Shown here one piece after another: positions 1 through 5,874 of a DNA stretch of 9,308 nucleotides. This DNA is from Scatosoma sp964459515 (GTDB lineage Bacteria > Bacillota > Clostridia > Christensenellales > Borkfalkiaceae), in the NCBI GenBank assembly GCA_964459515.1, contig CAYWML010000052.1, positions 1 through 9,308 of the forward strand. Reading direction: 5' to 3'. The notes beneath the pieces are model-generated. The model did no database searches. It saw nothing but the letters and a program-made list of their open reading frames with translations, and had not been told where the DNA came from. Numbering within the stretch: position 1 is the first letter of the stretch; each line of letters opens with the position of its first letter. The translations under genes and the position numbers were made by a program.

Positions 1-235
1 GTGGAACAACATATTCAAAGAATCCATCTATTTTATGAGTTCCTTTATAACTCATTTTTATTGTATAAGCAACACCATATAATAAACCTATTGTATTTTG
101 ATAATCACCATTTTCTTCATTTGGATTTCCTGTTCCTCTTACTGCAATATAATTCATTCTTGGTATTTCAACAATACTGGGTTTATTTTTAGGCATATAA
201 AATTCTTTATACTCTTTCTTAAAATCAAAAGCCAT
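1..235 (-). CDS. GyrI-like small-molecule-binding domain protein, N-terminal part (gene continues past the window edge)
   Basis: Reading the minus strand from an ATG at 235 gives 78 codons open to the edge, beginning MAFDFKKEYKEFYMPKNKP and continuing with IVEIPRMNYIAVRGTGNPNE and LLYGVAYTIKMS. I recognise this as the start of stand-alone GyrI-like proteins (effector-binding fold related to SbmC/GyrI and the C-terminal domains of BmrR/Rob), which bind small hydrophobic or cationic compounds. The IPxMxYIAVRGxGxPN strand-turn and YxxAIGLLYGxAYT-type helix are the family signature in this region; these are recalled, not searched. The start is supported by GGAG 8 nt upstream and a promoter at 283-311. 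There is no DNA-binding helix-turn-helix in the visible part, so it is not a full AraC/MerR regulator. Composition is far more AT-rich than the operon to its right, and it uses AT-ending codons such as AAA, AAT and ATA, which suggests different ancestry. The C-terminal half is not in view. Confidence 0.85.
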   Translation of the reverse strand, partial: MAFDFKKEYKEFYMPKNKPSIVEIPRMNYIAVRGTGNPNEENGDYQNTIGLLYGVAYTIKMSYKGTHKIDGFFEYVVP

Positions 236-282
236 AATTACATCTCCATTCTAAACAAAAATTATTATTTACCATTAAATTT

Positions 283-311
283 ATTCTACCGCAAAATTTC
301 GTATTTTTCAA
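283..311 (-). promoter_or_regulatory. Sigma-A-type promoter of the GyrI-like gene
   Basis: On the minus strand, TTGAAA (306-311) and TAGAAT (283-288) are separated by exactly 17 bp in AT-rich sequence. The predicted transcript would start near 276 and give a leader of about 40 nt before the ATG at 235. It lies after the tRNA terminator, so the gene is probably transcribed independently of the tRNA. Confidence 0.65.
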
Positions 312-324
312 TACATACACTACC

Positions 325-396
325 CACGCAAAGGGGGCTTGGCTTCGCCAAAGAAAATCCAAAGGATTTTCCGAACCCCCGAGGGCTTCTTCGTCT
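325..396. repeat. Folded element: three-way junction of short hairpins, probable dispersed repeat
   Basis: Five G residues (333-337) can pair with five C residues (376-380), enclosing two small hairpins: TTGGC/GCCAA (339-343 with 347-351, loop TTC) and GAAAATCC/GGATTTTC (353-360 with 364-371, loop AAA). The two stems sit back to back, giving a Y-shaped structure that can form on either strand. No protein-coding signal supports the open frames here. It lies in the spacer between the tRNA terminator and the GyrI-like gene promoter. Such GC-capped multi-hairpin units next to tRNA genes are often dispersed repeats, but only one copy is in this window, so the repeat status is inference. Confidence 0.45.
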
Positions 397-406
397 TTCC
401 CTTGCT

Positions 407-446
407 TGCACCAAACAAAACAGCGCCCGAAAGGCGCTGTTTTGCT

Positions 447-453
<7 letters not shown>
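407..453 (-). terminator. Rho-independent terminator after tRNA-Arg, with unusually long stem
   Basis: CAGCGCC (421-427) pairs with GGCGCTG (433-439) around the loop CGAAA, extended by AAAA/TTTT (417-420 with 440-443). On the minus strand this is a GC stem followed by TTTTGTTTGG directly after the tRNA 3' end. The inverted repeat continues further: 407-427 against 433-453 is 21 bp with a single mismatch, and the right arm includes the encoded CCA (447-449) and the first acceptor bases. The hairpin is nearly symmetric, so it can also stop transcription on the plus strand. Confidence 0.8.
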
Positions 454-523
<70 letters not shown>

Positions 524-560
524 ATATATAAACGCTCCCTTTATCAAAGAACGCTTATAT

Positions 561-589
561 AGTATATTCCGTTTTTTCGCTTTTGTCAA
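561..589 (-). promoter_or_regulatory. Near-consensus sigma-A promoter of the tRNA-Arg gene
   Basis: On the minus strand a perfect TTGACA (584-589) is followed after 17 bp by TATACT (561-566). Transcription would begin about 30 nt upstream of the mature tRNA 5' end at 523, a typical pre-tRNA leader for RNase P. The promoter lies only about 40 bp beyond the stop codon of the preceding minus-strand gene (631). Confidence 0.85.
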
Positions 590-630
590 CTGTTTTTGCG
601 CGATTTTTTAAAAAATTATTTTTTTGCGGC

Positions 631-2484
631 TTATTCCATAAGCAACGCCGCCGCCCCCAACAAGCCTGCGGAATTTCCGAGCGAGGCTATCCGAATTTCT
701 ACCTGCGGTCCGAGTTCGCCTGCAAAAATATCCTCGTTCAAGATTTTTTGAAGCGGCGCAACCAGTGCATCTCCCTGCGCGCAAACGCCGCCGCCGAGCA
801 AAATCACCTCCGGACGAAATACGTTTGCCATATTCGTAATGCCGAACGCCAGCTTGGAAATGTAATTCTCCACAACGGCTTTTGCGTACGGATCGGTCTG
901 CTTATAATCGAAAGCAAGCTTGCCCGTCACCTCTTCCAAATCGCCGATTTCCCACATTTTGCTGTCTTTATGCGCTTGCATGGCGCGTTTCGTATCTCGA
1001 ATCAACGCCGTTGCCGAAGCGTACGCTTCCAAGCAGCCCTTTCTGCCGCAAGTGCACTGCTCCCCGTCGGCAACGATAACGGCGTGCCCTAGCTCCGCGC
1101 CTGCGGACTTATTGCCCTCCAACAGACTGCCGTTGACGATGACGCCGCCGCCCACGCCCGTGCCGAGCGTAAGCATGACCATATTCGCGCAGCCTTTCGC
1201 CGCGCCGAAACGCACCTCGCCCAAAGCCGCCACGTTGGCGTCGTTGGAGATTTTCACGCGCAAGCCCGTCAACGCCTGCACGCGCTGCCCGATCGGAAAA
1301 TCCTTCCAGCATAAATTGTTGGAATAGATTACGCGCCCTTCCTTGCTGTCGATCATTCCGGGAACGCCCATACCGATTCCCTCGACGTCCCCCGTCGAAA
1401 GCCCGACGCGGCGCAATAAGAGCTCCGTCAGCTTTGCTATGTTCGTCGCAACCCTGTCTGCCCCGAATTCGCTTTCGGTCGGAATTTTATCCTGCACAAT
1501 CACATGTCCGAGATCGTCTACGATGCCGCCTTTTATAAACGTGCCGCCGAGGTCGATGCCGACGTAATATTTACGCACTTCCACCACGATAAGTCGCATT
1601 TTTCCCTCTATCTTCACCTCGCCGAAGTCGGCAGGCACGAAAAAGGTATCGCCGCGCGCGATCGGCATTCCGTCAATTTTTCCCGAACCGTCCACGCACG
1701 TCACGCCCTTAAAAGAGCCGTCGTCCGCGAACAGCGCGCACGCGCCGTCCACGACGCACTCCGTCGTCGTGAAATAGCGACTCGCGCCGAGCAGTGCACC
1801 CTGCTTCGTATCGATACGAAGCGGTTTCGCCGAAAATGCCTGCAAATTCGTCACGCGCAACGCTTTTTCCACATGCAACTCGCGCAAGTTACCGTTCTTA
1901 TCCCGTCTGCCGTAATCGTAGACGCGATAGGTAAGGTTGCTGTTCTGCTGAATTTCGCAAATCAAGCACCCCGTCGCGATTGCGTGGATCGTACCCGAGG
2001 GAATAAAATAGCATTCGCCTGCCTTGACGGCATAAAAATTCAACAGCTCCGTCAGGGTATCGTTCGCAATTGCCGCCTCGTACTCCGCCTGCGTAACGTC
2101 GCGCTTAAAGCCGAGGTAAATGCCTGCGCCCTCCTCCGCTTCCACGATATACCACATCTCCGTTTTGCCGTAGCTGTTCTCGTTTTCCAAGGCGTATTCG
2201 TCCGACGGGTGCACCTGCACCGACAGATTTTGTTTGGCGTCAATGAGTTTCACGAGCAAGGGAAAAAAGGAGAAAGCCTCGCAATTTTTACCCAAGTCCG
2301 CCGCCGTAGCCGCTTCTTGCAGCGTTCTCCCGTCCGCAAGCCGCGTCAAACCGTCTTTATGAAAAGACAATTCCCAGCTTTCCGCGACGGGCGTTTTATC
2401 CGTGTGCTTGCCGTATTTCTCTTTAAGTTTCACGCCCCCCCAAAGGTAGTCCTTACACTCGGGGTATAACTTTTCGATCTTCAT
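631..2484 (-). CDS. Fused mannose-6-phosphate isomerase (class I) / ROK-family sugar kinase, 617 aa
   Basis: One uninterrupted frame carries two enzymes. Residues 1-303 are a class I phosphomannose isomerase (mannose-6-P to fructose-6-P, zinc-dependent): the metal site is visible as QVHPSDEYA (H92), KTEMWY (E109) and PSGTIHAI (H167), followed by CEIQQNSNLTYRVYDYGR with the substrate arginine near R187. Residues 306-617 are a ROK kinase, typically glucokinase-like: YYVGIDLGGT phosphate loop (307-315), GVPGMID (373-379), NDAN with catalytic D415, LGTGVGGG (440-447), ELGH (464-467), and the ROK zinc signature CTCGRKGCLE (C477, C479, C484 with H467). Each half is full length for its family (about 300-315 aa), and all key residues are present. 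The join, VVEVRKYYVG, has no linker and no stop. The start has a strong GAGGAG 9 nt upstream. It is the last of four minus-strand genes and follows the membrane-protein gene by 77 bp. Both activities produce hexose phosphates for glycolysis. Substrate of the kinase half (glucose, mannose, fructose or N-acetylmannosamine) cannot be read from the sequence; mannose or fructose would make the fusion a substrate-channelling enzyme. Confidence 0.92.
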   Translation of the reverse strand: MKIEKLYPECKDYLWGGVKLKEKYGKHTDKTPVAESWELSFHKDGLTRLADGRTLQEAATAADLGKNCEAFSFFPLLVKLIDAKQNLSVQVHPSDEYALENENSYGKTEMWYIVEAEEGAGIYLGFKRDVTQAEYEAAIANDTLTELLNFYAVKAGECYFIPSGTIHAIATGCLICEIQQNSNLTYRVYDYGRRDKNGNLRELHVEKALRVTNLQAFSAKPLRIDTKQGALLGASRYFTTTECVVDGACALFADDGSFKGVTCVDGSGKIDGMPIARGDTFFVPADFGEVKIEGKMRLIVVEVRKYYVGIDLGGTFIKGGIVDDLGHVIVQDKIPTESEFGADRVATNIAKLTELLLRRVGLSTGDVEGIGMGVPGMIDSKEGRVIYSNNLCWKDFPIGQRVQALTGLRVKISNDANVAALGEVRFGAAKGCANMVMLTLGTGVGGGVIVNGSLLEGNKSAGAELGHAVIVADGEQCTCGRKGCLEAYASATALIRDTKRAMQAHKDSKMWEIGDLEEVTGKLAFDYKQTDPYAKAVVENYISKLAFGITNMANVFRPEVILLGGGVCAQGDALVAPLQKILNEDIFAGELGPQVEIRIASLGNSAGLLGAAALLME

Positions 2485-2532
2485 GTTTTTACGCTCCTCA
2501 GAAATTATTTTAAACGGGCATTTTTGCGTTTA

Positions 2533-2545
2533 ACGCATACCTGCC
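2533..2545 (+). repeat. Recurrent 13-bp motif ACGCATACCTGCC, copy 1 (intergenic)
   Basis: Exact copy between the membrane-protein gene and manA-ROK. On the minus strand it reads GGCAGGTATGCGT followed by TAA, so the embedded ATG opens a two-codon frame (Met-Arg-stop). It also lies in a hairpin: GGGCA (2516-2520) with TGCCC (2542-2546) enclosing GCGT/ACGC (2526-2529 with 2533-2536). Confidence 0.85.
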
Positions 2546-2561
2546 CCTATCGTTTTATGTG

Positions 2562-3647
2562 TTAGAGAGTTTGCGGACGATCGCTTTTCTCTGCTTCGTC
2601 CGAAAAAGCCGTTGCGCCCTCTTGCACGGGCAGATCGTGCACGGTATTCGGATACTCCGCGTCGTAGTCCGCGCGATTATAACCGGGCGTTTGCCGTTCC
2701 TCCGCATGCTTGCGTCGCACGCTGCCGTACGCCGTCAAGCGTTTCTTTACGAAAGCGGAAAACAGCAGCATATACACGCCGAGCGCGACGATAATCGTAC
2801 AAATCAAACCGCCGACGACGCCGTTCCACGGCGACGGATCGAAGGAGGGCGGAAACGCCGCAAACCACGCCGTTTGCAGGGAAAGCCAAGCGACGAGAGC
2901 CGTCGCGAAATTGATATTACGCACGGCGCGCACCGCCATATCGTCCGACCGTTTCGCGCGCAACGAATTATACACGGACACGACGAGGCGATAAAGCGCA
3001 ACGGCGGCATAGGCGTAAATCGCGCCGCTCGGCACGCGGAAACCCTCGCCTTCCACAATCATGCGCACGATAGCCAGCGCGAGCACGAGCGTCATAACGA
3101 TCAGCATAACGCCGCAATAGCGATAGGACGCCGTCTTGCGCAAATGCAACCGCACGGGATCGTCCTTATAGTTTTTCTCGTCGTGCATGTTCTGCCCGAG
3201 CAAGACGCCGCGCGCCGTCGTCAACAGAATGTAGTAGAGCGCGAGCGCGCTATACCACTCCGAATGCGTATGCCACGCCATAAGACACAAAAACACGGTG
3301 TAGGCGATATTGGCGAAGAAAGAACACGCCGCAAAAAAGATCGTGCGGAACTCGTAATTTTTCAGCAAACTGCGAATGAACGCATACCTGCCTGCCACGT
3401 GCCACAGTTTGCGCACGAACCGCACGACGGGCGGAACGGAAATTACGAGGGCGTATAACAACAGACACGCGCAAATCGCATAGGCAATCCCGGCGAGTAC
3501 GCCCTCCCCATAGCCGAGGGCGGCCGAAATCAACGCCAACGGACAGACGACGAGCGTCGTCGCGTAAACGATGATCGCCACGCGATTGGACGGACGATTG
3601 AGTTTTCGGAAGAACGCCCCTACGCGTCCCTTTTCCGTCCTACGCAT
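2562..3647 (-). CDS. Polytopic membrane protein of unknown function, 361 aa
   Basis: I do not recognise a family. Hydrophobic stretches suggest about eight membrane spans at roughly residues 23-45, 49-75, 102-122, 130-150, 177-198, 208-228, 245-265 and 276-299. Basic stretches (RRTEKGR at the N-terminus, VRFVRKLWH, SLRAKRSDD, VKKRLTAYGSVRRKH) would place both termini in the cytoplasm by the positive-inside rule. The last 60 residues form a polar, acidic tail (YDAEYPNTVHDLPVQEGA). No transport or enzyme motif stands out. The ATG at 3647 has GGGAGG close upstream (gap about 5 nt) and sits inside one copy of the recurrent 13-bp motif. It starts 21 bp after the stop of the SpoIIE-type phosphatase gene, so the two are almost certainly cotranscribed, which makes a shared signalling or envelope role a reasonable guess and no more. 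Confidence 0.8.
   Translation of the reverse strand: MRRTEKGRVGAFFRKLNRPSNRVAIIVYATTLVVCPLALISAALGYGEGVLAGIAYAICACLLLYALVISVPPVVRFVRKLWHVAGRYAFIRSLLKNYEFRTIFFAACSFFANIAYTVFLCLMAWHTHSEWYSALALYYILLTTARGVLLGQNMHDEKNYKDDPVRLHLRKTASYRYCGVMLIVMTLVLALAIVRMIVEGEGFRVPSGAIYAYAAVALYRLVVSVYNSLRAKRSDDMAVRAVRNINFATALVAWLSLQTAWFAAFPPSFDPSPWNGVVGGLICTIIVALGVYMLLFSAFVKKRLTAYGSVRRKHAEERQTPGYNRADYDAEYPNTVHDLPVQEGATAFSDEAEKSDRPQTL
3380..3392 (+). repeat. Recurrent 13-bp motif, copy 2 (inside the membrane-protein gene)
   Basis: Exact copy within the coding sequence of the eight-pass membrane protein, where the complement encodes part of GRYAF. It has the same orientation as the other four copies. Confidence 0.85.
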
Positions 3648-3654
3648 ACCTGCC
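3642..3654 (+). repeat. Recurrent 13-bp motif, copy 3 (over a start codon)
   Basis: Exact copy in which the minus-strand ATG (3645-3647) is the start codon of the membrane-protein gene and the left half forms part of its ribosome-binding region. Confidence 0.85.
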
Positions 3655-3668
3655 TCCCTCTTTTTCGA

Positions 3669-4754
3669 TTACAGCTCGAACGCGACCGCCGTCACGTCAT
3701 CCGAATAATTGCCGCCGCAGAACACGTTCAACGCCTGCCGCAATTTTCCGATAAAGTCCTCCGCGCCGTTCGATTGCAACAGCACGCTCTCCGCGCGCTC
3801 GATACCGAACTGCTCCCCTGCGGTATTCGTGCACTCCGTCACGCCGTCCGTCATCATCACGAGGAGATCGCCGCGCTCGAAGCGGAGCGCGTTCTCCCGA
3901 TAAGGGAAATTCGGCATCCAATTGGAAATCGGCGGCGCAGGAGATTCGATCTCGTTTATCCCGACGGCGTTTTTCAAAAGTATGGGCACGTTATGCCCTG
4001 CCACCGCGTACGACAGCGTTTGCGTATGCAAATCGATACGCACCGCCGACACGGTAATGTACGATTGTTCTTCCTGATTCAGCTCGTTGAATTTCGCGCT
4101 CAACTCGCTTAAAGCGCGCGCCAAGTTCTCCTCTTTGCGGTTTAATCCGGCTTTCACGAAAGCGGAAAGCAACCCTGCGGAAATCCCCTTTCCGGCAACG
4201 TCGGACAAAACGCCGTACGTTTGCCCGTTCAGCTCGTATACGTCGGGCAGATCGCCGCCCACGCCGTAGCGCGGAATATACATGTACGCGTAAGGCACGC
4301 CGCCCACGCTTTTCCCTGCCGGCAACAAACGGCGTTGCACTTGCTGCGCGGAAAGCACTTCGCGTTCCAACTCCGTAGAGTACGTGCCGTCCGTCAGACC
4401 TATGTACAGCCGCGGCGCGCCCTGCGCGGGCGAAACGCGAATACGCACGGAAAGCCTATCCGTATGCCCCTCTCGCCGCATCGTCGTACGCACCGTTTCC
4501 GTCTTTTCCGCGCCGTCGGCAATCGCTTCGCGCATCAGCCTGAGAAAAGTGCAATAGGCGCAAGCCGCGCCGTTGCCGCAACCGCCCGTTTCCTTACAGG
4601 CGATCGCCTGCGCCAGCGAACCGCTCGCCTTGGCTTTTCCTGCAAATAAACGCCGAAACGCCGCGTTCGTGTACTTCACGCGCAGCTTATCGTCGAATAC
4701 GAAAACACCCTCGGGCATTTGCTCTAAAATTTTTTTATACGTTCCGCCTCGCAT
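3669..4754 (-). CDS. PAS domain-SpoIIE-type PP2C serine/threonine phosphatase, 361 aa
   Basis: Residues 1-122 form a PAS-type sensor (MPEGVFVFDDKLRVKYTNAAFRRLF at 13-37) with an inserted cysteine set C53-x5-C59-x5-C65-x2-C68 in the context GGCGNGAACAYC. This resembles a GCG...C..C pattern I recall from PAS sensors of anaerobes and could hold a metal or Fe-S cluster. Residues 123-140 look like a signalling helix, and 150-361 are a SpoIIE/RsbU phosphatase: GGDLPDVYEL supplies D168 and D171, SDVAGKGISAGLLSAF supplies D185, MTDGVTE supplies D303, and YSDDVTAVAFE supplies D352/D353. All Mg/Mn ligands expected of the family are present, so it should be active. Such enzymes dephosphorylate anti-anti-sigma (STAS) proteins in partner-switching pathways; no partner gene is in the window. 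There is no membrane segment, so it is cytosolic. The start has AAGGA 7 nt upstream. It lies 104 bp after the lipid kinase gene and 21 bp before the membrane protein gene. Confidence 0.9.
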   Translation of the reverse strand: MRGGTYKKILEQMPEGVFVFDDKLRVKYTNAAFRRLFAGKAKASGSLAQAIACKETGGCGNGAACAYCTFLRLMREAIADGAEKTETVRTTMRREGHTDRLSVRIRVSPAQGAPRLYIGLTDGTYSTELEREVLSAQQVQRRLLPAGKSVGGVPYAYMYIPRYGVGGDLPDVYELNGQTYGVLSDVAGKGISAGLLSAFVKAGLNRKEENLARALSELSAKFNELNQEEQSYITVSAVRIDLHTQTLSYAVAGHNVPILLKNAVGINEIESPAPPISNWMPNFPYRENALRFERGDLLVMMTDGVTECTNTAGEQFGIERAESVLLQSNGAEDFIGKLRQALNVFCGGNYSDDVTAVAFEL

Positions 4755-4839
4755 ACTCTCGTCCTTTTTTACGATAACGCCGTTTTTTAATTCGTCGGCT
4801 TGTTTATTCGCGCGTCGTTTGCAGGGTTATACCCGTTCA

Positions 4840-4852
4840 ACGCATACCTGCC
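4840..4852 (+). repeat. Recurrent 13-bp motif, copy 4 (intergenic)
   Basis: Exact copy just after the lipid kinase stop codon. The minus-strand ATG here is followed by CGT and TGA, again a Met-Arg-stop minimal frame. The nearby sequence contains GGGTATAACCC and CCTGC, which can pair with the motif's GCAGG. Confidence 0.85.
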
Positions 4853-4858
4853 CCACGT

Positions 4859-5722
4859 CTATCGGTAAAACCGCAATCCGCTTTTTATCTCCGCCGTAAA
4901 GTCGAGGTCGGTATACAACTCTCCGTCGAGCTGTATCGTCCGCGGCTTTTCAGGGAAAAAGCAAACGCGCTTGCACCGAAAATGCGTCGTTGCGGGATAT
5001 TGCAAAATACGTCCGCGCAACAGCTGTAAAAATGCTTTGATTATCTTCATCTTTCCGCCGATACATTCCACCGTCACCACGTCCAAAAGCCCGTCGTCCG
5101 TTTCCGCCGCAGGGCAAATGCGCACGCCGCCGCCGAATTGCGTTCCGTTGCAGGCGGCGCACAGCAACACGTCGTGCTCCTGCGCCTCACCGTCCGTTTC
5201 CAAACGCACGCGGCAACCCTTAAAAGCAAACAAACTACGCACGAGGCTGGCAAGATATTTTATCTTCCCTTTTATTTTACCCCGTAAACACCGTTCCAAA
5301 ACGTCTACGTCCATGCCGATTCCGCAAACGTTCATGCACCGCCGTCCGCCGACTTCTATATAATCGACGGGACGTGCCTCTCCGTCCAAAATTCGTGCAA
5401 GCGCACGCTCTGCCTGCAAGGGAAGCCCCAACGCCTCCGCAAAATCGTTCCCCGTTCCGGCAGGGATTAACCCCAAACGACAAGCGGAAGGATCGCATAA
5501 GCCGTTGAGCACCTCGTGCAAAGTCCCGTCGCCGCCGAGGACGATAATATCCTGCGCTCCGTTTTCGGTCAACCTCCGCGCAATCGCCTCGCCGTCGTGC
5601 ACGGCGCAGGTTTCGTGCAACGTATAGACAACGCCGCGCTCGGCGAACACGCGCTCCGCCACGCGCAACGCTTTCCGCGCCGTTCGTTTTCCGGCTACGG
5701 GATTATAGATAACGTGTACCAT
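4859..5722 (-). CDS. Diacylglycerol/lipid kinase, YegS/DgkB family, 287 aa
   Basis: The protein opens MVHVIYNPVAGKRTARKA, the usual nucleotide-binding start of the family, and has GGDGT (63-67) for ATP binding, PAGTGNDFA (87-95), the CNGTQFGGGVRICPAA...DGLLDV segment (191-215) and LDGE (265-268), all in their normal order. Length (287 aa) fits the family (about 290-310). It phosphorylates diacylglycerol or a related lipid at the inner membrane face, recycling lipid headgroup by-products into phosphatidic acid. The frame stays open upstream to an ATG at 5800, but that start lies upstream of the predicted -10 element. The ATG at 5722 has AGGGTGG just before it and fits the conserved N-terminus, so I chose it. 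It is the first gene of the minus-strand operon and is divergent from cca. Confidence 0.93.
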   Translation of the reverse strand: MVHVIYNPVAGKRTARKALRVAERVFAERGVVYTLHETCAVHDGEAIARRLTENGAQDIIVLGGDGTLHEVLNGLCDPSACRLGLIPAGTGNDFAEALGLPLQAERALARILDGEARPVDYIEVGGRRCMNVCGIGMDVDVLERCLRGKIKGKIKYLASLVRSLFAFKGCRVRLETDGEAQEHDVLLCAACNGTQFGGGVRICPAAETDDGLLDVVTVECIGGKMKIIKAFLQLLRGRILQYPATTHFRCKRVCFFPEKPRTIQLDGELYTDLDFTAEIKSGLRFYR

Positions 5723-5788
5723 ATTCCACCCTTCGTATAAATTGTTTTTCCCGTGTTTTCGGACAAACGGAAAGTTCCTTGCTTTTCT

Positions 5789-5817
5789 ATTATATAACAC
5801 TTTGCGAAGAATTGCAA
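5789..5817 (-). promoter_or_regulatory. Promoter of the lipid kinase operon, sharing its -35 with the cca promoter
   Basis: On the minus strand TTGCAA (5812-5817) and a perfect TATAAT (5789-5794) are 17 bp apart. Transcription would start near 5782, leaving a leader of about 60 nt. Because TTGCAA is its own reverse complement, the same six bases serve as -35 for the plus-strand promoter. Confidence 0.7.
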
Positions 5818-5840
5818 TTTATTTTCAAATTTGATATACT
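5812..5840 (+). promoter_or_regulatory. Promoter of cca, sharing its -35 with the lipid kinase promoter
   Basis: TTGCAA (5812-5817) is followed after exactly 17 bp by TATACT (5835-5840). The start point would be near 5847, about 28 nt before the cca ATG. The geometry mirrors the minus-strand promoter exactly. Confidence 0.65.
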
Positions 5841-5874
5841 GTAATTAGAAAAATTTTTCAAAAAGGTCACAAAA

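Noticed and set aside
1504..2469. 321-codon plus-strand frame opposite manA-ROK
   Set aside because: It is antisense to a gene with full enzyme motifs, shows no domain and has arginine-rich composition typical of a shadow of GC-rich sequence.
2559..3458. 299-codon plus-strand frame opposite the membrane protein
   Set aside because: Highly basic, histidine- and arginine-rich product with no ribosome binding site or motif; the opposite strand encodes clear membrane spans.
5723..5800. N-terminal extension of the lipid kinase to an ATG at 5800
   Set aside because: That ATG lies upstream of the predicted -10, and the extra residues are not part of the conserved family start; the ATG at 5722 has a good ribosome binding site.
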